A DNA stretch of 5,399 bases from Caryophanales bacterium UBA2298 (lineage in GTDB: Bacteria; Bacillota_I; Bacilli_A; Izemoplasmatales; Hujiaoplasmataceae): assembly GCA_002345425.1 (NCBI GenBank), contig DDWA01000037.1, positions 1-5,399 on the forward strand, read 5' to 3'. The notes under the pieces were generated by a model. It was not told where the DNA came from, searched no databases, and worked only from the letters and a program-made list of their open reading frames with translations. This document shows, one piece after another, positions 1 to 5,362 of this stretch. A program made the position numbers and the translations under genes. The first letter of the stretch is position 1. Every line of letters starts with the position of its first letter.

Positions 1-174
1 AGATACGGTCTCGACAAACTGATGATGAGACTTCCACAGTCCCAGAAAGCGAGCATCGGTCTGGTGTTTTTCTGTATGAACCTCAGACAGCTTCTTTCTT
101 TTACACATTTTTATGAAACGCTCGAAATGCTTGTTTTTGCGATTGATTCCAACCAAACGGCGTTCGTTTTCTAA
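1..174 (+). CDS. Transposase, C-terminal fragment (cut by window edge)
   Basis: An open frame enters from the left edge and stops at TAA (172-174), giving the last 57 residues of a protein. It starts RYGLDKLMMRLPQSQK and continues with GLVFFCMNLRQLLSF. A basic Arg/Tyr-rich stretch followed by a hydrophobic helix ending in MNL is the usual C-terminal signature of DDE transposases of the IS1182/IS5-like (DDE_Tnp_1) type, where it follows the catalytic Glu. The catalytic residues lie outside the window. GC is roughly 42%, clearly above the genes that follow, and the codon use differs (CTC, CTG, GCG, ACG), which suits a mobile element from a different background. Calling it a transposase is fairly safe. 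The IS family is a guess from memory of C-terminal patterns, and whether the upstream part is intact cannot be seen. Confidence 0.6.
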   Translation, partial: RYGLDKLMMRLPQSQKASIGLVFFCMNLRQLLSFTHFYETLEMLVFAIDSNQTAFVF

Positions 175-195
175 GAGGAAAGATCTCTGTTCTGA

Positions 196-221
196 AAATA
201 CCCTCGAAAATCAACAGACCC
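196..221. mobile_element. Possible right end of the insertion sequence
   Basis: About 20-45 bases after the transposase stop there is a less AT-rich stretch ending in CAACAGACCC (212-221), after which the sequence turns strongly AT-rich. This position relative to the stop is where an IS terminal inverted repeat normally sits. The left end and any target duplication are outside the window, so this is placement by context only. Confidence 0.25.
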
Positions 222-389
222 TAAATAGATTTAACCCGAGATATAGGCTATACAATAAAATAGTATCTTGATTCATAAATTACCTCTCAATAATTCACTT
301 CAATGTCTTATATTAAACTATTATGCGAAACGCTAATATTTCTTTGTAGTCTACCGTTATATTTTTATATAGAATTACAACTATTTATC
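222..389. other. AT-rich gap between IS remnant and patatin gene
   Basis: I see no gene here. The stretch lies downstream of both flanking genes, which converge. Its only clear structure is the hairpin at 319-338. Confidence 0.5.
319..338 (-). terminator. Weak hairpin downstream of the patatin gene
   Basis: TATTATGCG (319-327) can pair with CGCTAATA (331-338) across an AAA loop, giving 8 bp with one bulged T. It lies about 50 bases after the patatin stop in the direction of transcription. On the minus strand it is followed only by GTTTAATATAA, a poor U-tract, so termination here is uncertain. Confidence 0.3.
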
Positions 390-1235
390 TCATTCTTGGC
401 TTTGCTTTATTGCACTGAAATATTCTAAACTCATTTTAGCAAAATACTTCATAGCATCTCTATATCCATACTCATAAATTCTTTTTGAATGCTCTGATGA
501 AAAATCAAGTACCTTCCCCAATCTTCTCGTGGCCTTCATTTCATGGATCTTAACATTTTTGTATTTCTGTTTTATGGATCGCATTGAAGACAGCATTGAT
601 ATTGTAATACATATAATCTCGTCGCAACCAAAATCAATAAGAGGTTGAATTGGGGTATTGTCAAAATATCCTCCATCGCGATACTTTCTGCTGTTGGTTA
701 CAACCGGAGGGAAAACAACCGGAATTGAACAGGATGCAACCACTGTATCAATTTGTAAATCTTTATTGATTTCTTTAAGCGGAATATATTGGACTTGAGA
801 ATCTTTTTGAATATAATGAGCAAAAGTAGATTTTAATAAATCAATTATTCCTTTGTCAGCGTCTCCAGTATCTGCTATTGCAATGAAAACATCCTTATTT
901 CTTAACAATTCAAAATCAATATTTTCATCTAATAATTGATTCAATTTCTTAATTGAAAACAATCCACTATCAATTACTTTAAGTTTTTGATCTCTTAGTG
1001 TCTTAACAATTGATGGATTATCACCTAAAGGTTTTTTTGGAACATTAAACCATATCTCTTTAGCAACATCCATTGTACCTGCTGCAACAAATGTGACATT
1101 AACCGCACCGATTGAAGCTCCAGAATATGCTGTTGCTCTATCTAAAATGCCTAATTCTTGAAGAGCTCTCAATGCACCAATTTGATATGCTCCTCTTGCT
1201 CCACCACCAGACAAACAAATGCCTAACTTTTTCAT
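390..1235 (-). CDS. Patatin-like phospholipase (lipid acyl hydrolase)
   Basis: Predicted serine hydrolase of the patatin/RssA-YchK type, which cleaves acyl groups from membrane or storage lipids using a Ser-Asp dyad. All family motifs are present, numbering from the chosen Met: the oxyanion-hole loop GGGARG at 10-15, the nucleophile elbow GASIG with Ser41, and the DGG catalytic Asp at 187 followed by YFDNTP. The size (281 residues) is normal for short bacterial patatins, and no signal peptide or membrane helix is seen, so it is probably cytoplasmic or membrane-associated. I start at 1235 because GGAG sits 9 bases upstream and MKKLGICLSGGGARG is the usual family N-terminus. An in-frame ATG at 1250 would add five residues but has no ribosome binding site. 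It lies directly behind the TetR gene, which suggests cotranscription and regulation by it. The substrate is unknown. Confidence 0.9.
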   Translation of the reverse strand: MKKLGICLSGGGARGAYQIGALRALQELGILDRATAYSGASIGAVNVTFVAAGTMDVAKEIWFNVPKKPLGDNPSIVKTLRDQKLKVIDSGLFSIKKLNQLLDENIDFELLRNKDVFIAIADTGDADKGIIDLLKSTFAHYIQKDSQVQYIPLKEINKDLQIDTVVASCSIPVVFPPVVTNSRKYRDGGYFDNTPIQPLIDFGCDEIICITISMLSSMRSIKQKYKNVKIHEMKATRRLGKVLDFSSEHSKRIYEYGYRDAMKYFAKMSLEYFSAIKQSQE

Positions 1236-1253
1236 ATAATTATTCTCCATATG

Positions 1254-1790
1254 TTAATTACTTTTTAAAAACAATCGTTGTTTGTTGAAAATATTATCAA
1301 TAATATTCAAATACTCATCTTTTGACAATGCATTTTCACTACTAATCCATTCAATAATTAGATTTACAAGTGCTCCCTCATAGAATGTGAGTAGATGTAT
1401 ATCCGAATCTTCCAGTCTAGTGATTTTTTTTGTAATTAATCTAATATCGGAACTAAAAGATTGTACAATTAACCCATATAGATTTTGTTTGATAATCACA
1501 TTAAATATCGACTTAAAGCTATCAATTATACCTAGTATCAAATCTAGAATTTCTTTTGGAGCATTTATTGCATTTGCAGACATTTTGCGAACAATTTTAC
1601 TAATAATGTCTTTAAATTTAAAAAGAATTATATCCTCTTTAGAATTGAAGTGTCGATAAAATGAGAGTCTAGCAACATCTGCTGCTTCAGTAATCTCAAC
1701 AATAGTTATTTCGTGATATGTTTTTACTTGCATTTTCTTTATTAGTGCTTCGAAAATTGCGTTCTTTGTTTTGATTATTTAACGATTCAT
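1254..1790 (-). pseudogene. TetR/AcrR-family regulator with premature stop at codon 4
   Basis: A ligand-responsive repressor by family. The natural start is ATG 1790-1788, with GAGGAGG (1805-1799) 8 bases upstream. Read from there it is MNR, then TAA (1781-1779), then IIKTKNAIFEALIKK in the same frame into the recognisable TetR helix-turn-helix: EITIVEITEAADVARLSFYR, then HFNSKEDII. The residues after the stop (KTK-AI--AL) match helix 1 of TetR proteins, so the frame is intact and one base (such as CAA or AAA to TAA) explains the stop. The remaining C-terminus, about 115 residues, is the ligand/dimer domain. Without readthrough, translation could only resume at Met 1733, which has no good ribosome site and lacks helix 1. 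It is therefore probably non-functional, unless the stop is a sequencing error, or readthrough or reinitiation rescues it. The patatin gene follows almost without a gap and is its likely target. Confidence 0.8.
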
Positions 1791-1798
1791 TAAATTAT

Positions 1799-1805
1799 CC
1801 TCCTC
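1799..1805 (-). promoter_or_regulatory. Ribosome binding site of the TetR gene
   Basis: On the minus strand GAGGAGG stands 8 bases before ATG 1790-1788. This near-perfect anti-16S match shows that the original start is upstream of the in-frame TAA and not at Met 1733. Confidence 0.8.
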
Positions 1806-1828
1806 GGATTAAAAAATAGCAGAAACTA

Positions 1829-1843
1829 TAAGTTTATAACTTA
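1829..1843. promoter_or_regulatory. Inverted repeat, candidate TetR operator
   Basis: TAAGTT-TAT-AACTTA is a perfect 15-base inverted repeat about 40 bases upstream of the TetR start. It overlaps possible minus-strand -10 boxes (TATAAA 1838-1833, TATAGT 1830-1825), neither of which has a good -35. A palindrome over its own promoter is the usual place for a TetR autorepression operator. The sequence is AT-rich, so chance palindromy cannot be excluded. Confidence 0.4.
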
Positions 1844-1909
1844 CTTACATAATGTCTGACTTTTATTTAAAAATATGATAAATTTGTTATTTCATAGTGT
1901 TCAAATAGT

Positions 1910-1938
1910 TTGCAATATTTCAAATTTTATGATATCAT
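1910..1938 (+). promoter_or_regulatory. Promoter of the HTH regulator gene, covered by palindromes
   Basis: TTGCAA (1910-1915), a 17-base spacer and TATCAT (1933-1938) make a plausible vegetative promoter about 60 bases before the ATG. Both boxes lie in palindromes: a 16-base one with one mismatched pair (1909-1924, TTTG...CAAA) over the -35, and a perfect 18-base one (1925-1942, TTTTATGATATCATAAAA) over the -10. These are candidate operators, perhaps for autoregulation. Confidence 0.55.
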
Positions 1939-1943
1939 AAAAA

Positions 1944-1979
1944 TGTAACATATGCAACATTTTAAACACTTGTAACTTT
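1944..1979 (+). repeat. Four tandem 9-base units in the leader of the HTH gene
   Basis: TGTAACATA, TGCAACATT, TTAAACACT and TGTAACTTT follow one another without a gap. Units 1, 2 and 4 share TGyAAC and unit 3 is degenerate. They start at the expected transcription start and end about 10 bases before the ribosome site, where a bound regulator could act as a roadblock. Confidence 0.45.
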
Positions 1980-1999
1980 AAAAATAATAGGTGAACTTA

Positions 2000-2641
2000 A
2001 TGGAACTATATAAACGGCTTCAATATATAAGAAAAGTTAGAGGTATGACACAACAAGATACTGCCGATTCCTTCAATATTAGTAGACAGGCTATACAAAA
2101 ATGGGAGAATGGAGAAAGTGCCCCTGACGTTTCAAAACTTTATGAATTATCTAAATTGTATAATGTATCTCTTGATATTCTTCTAGATGAGTCTCTTAAC
2201 GAAAATCAATTAACTTCATTAATATTTTCCAGTAATCATATAAAAAATCAAACTACAATTCATATACTGAATATAATAAAAAATCCTAGCAAGATTGATT
2301 TGGTCATTTTTGGTATTGTCGCTGTTAGCACATCTCTAATTTTACTTACTTTGCATGTCATAGGTGTGGGTTTAGTTCTGCTTATCTTTTCCTTCCTCAT
2401 TTCTCTTATTATTAGTTCGTTATATTTTTTTATTAACGCAATTATGAATATAAATATTGGTTTGTTTTCTGTGTTAACAAATATTGGTTTTAGTATGTTA
2501 AGTGTTGGTTTATTTTATTTGTTGTACAGTAACCTTCGAATGTTTATATTCCGTTATATCGATTACATCAAAAGGATTGCAAGTCGTATTAAGACATATC
2601 TCGACTTATTGAAAGGACTCCAAAATGAAGAAGAAACATAA
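2000..2641 (+). CDS. XRE-family HTH regulator with three-helix membrane domain
   Basis: Predicted membrane-anchored DNA-binding protein of 213 residues. Residues 5-62 are a classic XRE/Cro-type domain: QYIRKVRGMTQQDTADSF, then NISRQAIQKWENGESAPD, then LYNVSLDILL. After a linker, three hydrophobic segments follow at about 99-120, 122-147 and 151-178, then a basic amphipathic tail. The same plan (HTH plus membrane tail) is common in Bacillota beside DUF4097-type envelope proteins, and such proteins are thought to respond to membrane or envelope state; that role is inference here. I chose ATG 2000 because AGGTGA (1989-1994) lies 5 bases upstream. The in-frame GTG at 1991 is part of that ribosome site. 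The next ORF starts inside its last codons, so the two are translationally coupled. It may repress its own promoter and is one candidate controller of the downstream repeats. Confidence 0.88.
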   Translation: MELYKRLQYIRKVRGMTQQDTADSFNISRQAIQKWENGESAPDVSKLYELSKLYNVSLDILLDESLNENQLTSLIFSSNHIKNQTTIHILNIIKNPSKIDLVIFGIVAVSTSLILLTLHVIGVGLVLLIFSFLISLIISSLYFFINAIMNINIGLFSVLTNIGFSMLSVGLFYLLYSNLRMFIFRYIDYIKRIASRIKTYLDLLKGLQNEEET

Positions 2642-2735
2642 TATAACTGTATTTGTCATAGTATTAGGTTTAATAATGGTCTTAATAGGATATCTCTTTG
2701 GTGGATTTGAGAATATGGTTTTTTGGCTTTTCTAA
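2625..2735 (+). CDS. Small single-helix membrane ORF, probable stump of a DUF4097-type protein
   Basis: The ATG at 2625 overlaps the end of the HTH gene in another frame and has AAAGGA (2612-2617) 7 bases upstream, so translation is well supported. The product is 36 residues: MKKK, a hydrophobic helix (about 8-25, VFVIVLGLIMVLIGYLFGG), then FENMVFWLF and a stop. In many Bacillota, the gene overlapping such a HTH regulator encodes a DUF4097 beta-helix protein whose N-terminus has just this form (MKKK, one helix, GGF, aromatic residues), followed by some 200 more residues. Here it stops at that junction and a terminator follows within 40 bases, so the rest appears deleted. Alternatively it is a complete small membrane protein. 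The family link rests on memory of N-terminal pattern only. Confidence 0.55.
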   Translation: MKKKHNITVFVIVLGLIMVLIGYLFGGFENMVFWLF

Positions 2736-2771
2736 TATTGCCTATATGCCGTTTCTTATGATTTGTCACTT

Positions 2772-2812
2772 ATAAAACTGTAAGCTAACTAATTAAAAGC
2801 TTACAGTTTTAT
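2772..2812. terminator. Strong intrinsic terminator, probably bidirectional
   Basis: AAAACTGTAAGC (2774-2785) pairs perfectly with GCTTACAGTTTT (2799-2810). The stem extends at both ends to about 15 bp around an 11-base loop. The T-run on one side and A-run on the other allow it to work in both directions. It ends the HTH operon and separates it from the radical SAM gene. Confidence 0.85.
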
Positions 2813-2820
2813 TATTAAAA

Positions 2821-2884
2821 GCAACTATTGGTTGTCAAAAGCAATATTAAGTTGGTTTCTATCTTTTTATTAGTGAGGTATCAT
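2821..2884 (+). promoter_or_regulatory. Activator-type promoter of the radical SAM gene (copy A)
   Basis: Two direct repeats, GCAACTATTGGTTG (2821-2834) and GCAATATTAAGTTG (2841-2854), start exactly 20 bp apart. Each contains CAA-N7-TTG, itself a half palindrome. Twenty-four bases further is TATCAT (2879-2884), a -10 box; the expected -35 position (about 2856-2861, TTTCTA) does not match consensus. The start codon is 36 bases after the -10. The 36-base repeat block matches the one before the small peptide gene (4908-4943) at 26 positions. Binding of a dimeric activator on one DNA face, just upstream of a weak -35, is the natural reading. The regulator is not identified. Confidence 0.65.
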
Positions 2885-2920
2885 TAATTTAACAAACTAT
2901 ATATAAAATAGGAGAAAACT

Positions 2921-4288
2921 ATGAATAGTAAGTCATACATAACTTCGAAAGCATTGAATGAAGCTTATCGCTATATTGAAAAAGATCCTGTTAATAATTT
3001 TGGAAAACTTATTTTATGGGCGAAAAAGTTGCCTTTAAATGCATCTACAAGAAAGCAAATTTTGTCAATTGAAGAAATATGGAATACAGATGATTCTTCT
3101 GGTCATATGTTGATTACAAAATTATTAACAGAAATTCACCCTAACATTAGAAAAAAACTTTTCTTTAACTTTCTTGTCAATTCAGGCGTATCAGGATCAA
3201 AAAAACTTGAAAAAAGCCGTAAGAAAAATAATTGCAACATACCTTGGGCCATTCTAATGGATCCAACATCAGCATGTAATCTGAAATGCTTAGGTTGCTG
3301 GGCAGCTGATTATAGTAAAACAGATTCACTTGGTTTTGATACACTCAATCGTATAATAAACCAAGGTAAAAAATTGGGTACCTATTTCTACTTATACTCG
3401 GGGGGCGAACCTTTGATTAGGAAAGATGACATAATCAAACTAGCTCGAATTCATAATGACTGTTTTTTCTTAACATTTACAAACGGGACACTAATCACAG
3501 AGAAATTTGCTGAACAAATAATAGACGTAGGAAATATCTCTTTTGCGTTAAGTGTCGAAGGGTTCGAATCTGACACTGATATGAGACGAGGTGATGGCAC
3601 TTACAAGAAAATAATTGATGCAATGGCTATATTCAGAAAATATAAAATCGCATTCGGTTTTTCTTCTGTATATCATAATAAAAATGAAGACATTATTTCT
3701 TCTGAGGAATATTTTGATTTCATGATTGATCAAGGAGCATTGTTTGGTTGGTTTTTCACATATATACCTATTGGTAAAGATGCTCATTTAGAATTACTAG
3801 CTACAGCAGAACAAAGAGAGCATATGTATCATAAAATTAGAGAATATCGAAAATCAAAACCCCTATTTACCATTGATTTTTGGAACGATGGAGAGTACGT
3901 AGGAGGGTGTATTGCTGGTGGAAGACGTTATATTCATATAAACGCAAATGGCGATGTGGAGCCGTGTGCATTTATCCATTATTCCAATGTAAATATTAAG
4001 AATACCTCATTACTAGATTCACTAAAGCAACCTATATTCATGAAATATAAAGAGGGCCAACCATTTAATAATAATATGCTAAGACCTTGTCCGTTACTTG
4101 ATAATCCTGATTCTCTAGAAAAGATGGTAAAAGATTCGGGTGCACATTCAACTCAGCCAATAGATAAAGAAAGTGTCTCGGATTTAACTAATAAAACAAG
4201 ACTAGCCTCAGAGAACTGGGCTCCTGTTGCTCGTAAGCTTTGGACTGAATCTCATTGTGCTGATTGCAAAAACAAAAATCACATGTAG
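2921..4288 (+). CDS. Radical SAM enzyme with SPASM-like C-terminal cysteines
   Basis: Predicted iron-sulfur enzyme of 455 residues that cleaves S-adenosylmethionine to start radical chemistry; its substrate is unknown. The cluster motif CNLKCLGC gives Cys119, 123 and 126, and SGGEP (160-164) is the SAM-binding loop. An N-terminal helical region (1-105) precedes the core, ending in NIPWAILMDPTSACN, a hallmark of a widespread Bacillota family. The C-terminal part carries GGC (Cys330), INANGDVEPC (Cys349), RPC (Cys390) and HCADC (Cys446, Cys449), which look like ligands for an auxiliary cluster, as in SPASM/Twitch enzymes that act on peptides or proteins. AGGAGA lies 5 bases before the ATG. It leads a likely operon with the membrane protein 25 bases downstream and has the repeat-type promoter. 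From memory, relatives of this family occur near TetR and patatin genes, as here. It is intact; the function is not known. Confidence 0.9.
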   Translation: MNSKSYITSKALNEAYRYIEKDPVNNFGKLILWAKKLPLNASTRKQILSIEEIWNTDDSSGHMLITKLLTEIHPNIRKKLFFNFLVNSGVSGSKKLEKSRKKNNCNIPWAILMDPTSACNLKCLGCWAADYSKTDSLGFDTLNRIINQGKKLGTYFYLYSGGEPLIRKDDIIKLARIHNDCFFLTFTNGTLITEKFAEQIIDVGNISFALSVEGFESDTDMRRGDGTYKKIIDAMAIFRKYKIAFGFSSVYHNKNEDIISSEEYFDFMIDQGALFGWFFTYIPIGKDAHLELLATAEQREHMYHKIREYRKSKPLFTIDFWNDGEYVGGCIAGGRRYIHINANGDVEPCAFIHYSNVNIKNTSLLDSLKQPIFMKYKEGQPFNNNMLRPCPLLDNPDSLEKMVKDSGAHSTQPIDKESVSDLTNKTRLASENWAPVARKLWTESHCADCKNKNHM

Positions 4289-4313
4289 AAACCTTAATTA
4301 AAAGGATGAATTT

Positions 4314-4865
4314 ATGAGTAAATTAAAAGATAATTTTACATTGCGATATTTGATTTTTGGATTACCAAAATATATTTCAAAAATACACATGATATTTAGT
4401 TTCATATACATTCTCGCTTATTTTGTGTTGTCATTATATAAAATATTTATTGAAAATATTAGCGACTGGATCTACATAACAATTTTGTTATTAACAATCA
4501 TTTCTGCATTTTTTTTGTTAATATATTATTTAATCAACCGTCAAAATTACCAGAAAAAACATTTTAAAAATACACAATCATATCTCTCTATACTTATTAA
4601 TGTTCTTAAATTGCTATTTATAGGTTCAAATATTTTAGTTCTTCTTAGTATAGATAAAACTTATGATGTTTCTAATATGATTGCTTTGGCATTTTCTTCA
4701 ATATACCTGTTATATATTATCATTAGTACAGTAATCAATGTCATAATGATAATTGTTAGAATGATCAACTTAAAGAAATATCTGCCATATATAAAAAATA
4801 AAGAGATGGTAGAATATGTTGCAACAGATATTCGAAAGTCAATTAAAGAGAATACCATACCATAA
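4314..4865 (+). CDS. Four-helix integral membrane protein, unknown function
   Basis: 183 residues, family not recognised. Four hydrophobic segments lie at about 25-46, 52-74, 90-112 and 121-149, with a basic loop (RQNYQKKHFKN, 76-86) between helices 2 and 3 and a charged tail (LKKYLPYIKNKEM onward). There is no ATP-binding, protease or cysteine motif, and no signal peptide. AAAGGA (4301-4306) is 7 bases before the ATG, and the gene follows the radical SAM gene by 25 bases without a terminator, so they are very probably cotranscribed. In peptide systems such a protein could be an immunity factor, exporter part or membrane receptor. That is inference from position alone. No strong terminator is seen after it, so its transcript may run into the small peptide gene. 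Confidence 0.8.
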   Translation: MSKLKDNFTLRYLIFGLPKYISKIHMIFSFIYILAYFVLSLYKIFIENISDWIYITILLLTIISAFFLLIYYLINRQNYQKKHFKNTQSYLSILINVLKLLFIGSNILVLLSIDKTYDVSNMIALAFSSIYLLYIIISTVINVIMIIVRMINLKKYLPYIKNKEMVEYVATDIRKSIKENTIP

Positions 4866-4907
4866 ACTTCAGAAATTATTCATTTTGTTTATTTGAGATT
4901 TCAAACT

Positions 4908-4972
4908 GCAACTATTACTTGACACAAGCAACTTATACTTGATTTTTATTTTCAGGGGAAAGATAATATAAT
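4908..4972 (+). promoter_or_regulatory. Activator-type promoter of the small peptide gene (copy B)
   Basis: GCAACTATTACTTG (4908-4921) and GCAACTTATACTTG (4928-4941) are direct repeats starting 20 bp apart, each with CAA-N7-TTG. TATAAT (4967-4972) follows 25 bases after the second repeat, and the start codon is 38 bases beyond. The expected -35 region (ATTTTT) is poor. Repeat spacing, position relative to the -10, and distance to the ATG (103 versus 100 bases from first repeat) all match copy A. Confidence 0.7.
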
Positions 4973-5010
4973 CACTTTAGGAAAAAATAAATATTTGAAA
5001 GGAGAAAACA

Positions 5011-5124
5011 ATGTTACCATTATTATTGGCTATACAACCCGGATGGATAATTGGTGGAATAGCTGTTGTTATCGTTATTGGAGTAGCGATATATTATTTT
5101 GGCTTTTATAAAAAAAATAAATAG
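5011..5124 (+). CDS. 37-residue single-helix peptide, unknown function
   Basis: A short gene with strong signals: AAAGGAG (4998-5004) 6 bases before ATG, its own promoter copy B, and a terminator just after the TAG. The peptide begins MLPLLLAIQPGWIIGG, continues as a very hydrophobic helix (about 12-33) with glycines at 15, 16, 24 and 31, and ends in aromatic residues and a basic tail (YYFGFYKKNK). It has no Cys, no double-glycine leader that I can defend, and net positive charge at the end, so a C-terminus-inside membrane peptide is likely. The shared promoter ties it to the radical SAM operon. Options are a substrate for that enzyme, a leaderless bacteriocin-like or toxin peptide, or a small membrane partner of the four-helix protein. 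I do not recognise a family; that it is a real gene seems likely. Confidence 0.7.
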   Translation: MLPLLLAIQPGWIIGGIAVVIVIGVAIYYFGFYKKNK

Positions 5125-5136
5125 AAATTAAATGTT

Positions 5137-5201
5137 AAAAAGAATAAACATAATGAACACACCTTTCCCCTTCTCTAAAGTGTTTCTTTATGTTTATTTT
5201 T
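5137..5201. terminator. Intrinsic terminator after the peptide gene
   Basis: AATAAACATAA (5143-5153) pairs with TTATGTTTATT (5188-5198). After a T-T mismatch, GAACAC (5155-5160) pairs with GTGTTTC (5180-5186) with one bulged T. The 19-base loop is pyrimidine-rich. A T-run follows, and A-rich sequence precedes (5137-5141), so it may act in both directions. Confidence 0.8.
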
Positions 5202-5327
5202 GTAAGCGTCAAACAATGTCATTAACTTAAGAAGTTTTTAATTATAGTTATCATTAGTCATCTTCTTTTTTTATCTATATTGTAGTGAATAAATAATATA
5301 TTTTAATGGCTAATAAAATATTTTATA

Positions 5328-5336
5328 TGATATAAT
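5328..5336 (+). promoter_or_regulatory. Extended -10 promoter of the last gene
   Basis: TGATATAAT is an extended -10 element (TGnTATAAT) 26 bases before the next start codon. No clear -35 is present, as is usual for this promoter type. A second TATAAT (5344-5349) is too close to the ribosome site to serve as the main -10. Confidence 0.55.
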
Positions 5337-5362
5337 AATAGTGTATAATAAGGGGGTGTTAT

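Noticed and set aside
1387..1659. Plus-strand open frame of 90 codons
   Set aside because: It is the antisense of the TetR coding region, has no ribosome site and no recognisable domain.
1731..1733. Met at 1733 as the true TetR start
   Set aside because: It has no adequate ribosome site and would remove helix 1 of the DNA-binding domain, whereas the upstream frame keeps both apart from one stop codon.
1991..1999. GTG as start of the HTH gene
   Set aside because: The GTG lies in the AGGTGA ribosome site that serves ATG 2000 at proper spacing.
3548..3787. Minus-strand open frame of 79 codons
   Set aside because: It is a shadow of the clearly coding radical SAM gene, with no start signals.
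4661..4858. Minus-strand open frame of 65 codons
   Set aside because: It mirrors the four-helix membrane gene. Its hydrophobic look follows from the complementary AT-rich codons.
4919..4924. TTGACA as a -35 box for the peptide gene
   Set aside because: The only nearby -10-like box (TATACT, 4934-4939) is just 9 bases away, and no -10 lies at 16-18 bases. The hexamer is better explained as part of the direct repeat.
5229..5273. AAGAAG...CTTCTT followed by a T-run as a small-RNA terminator
   Set aside because: The stem is only 6 bp with a loop of about 27 bases in AT-rich sequence, and no promoter for a small RNA was found upstream.
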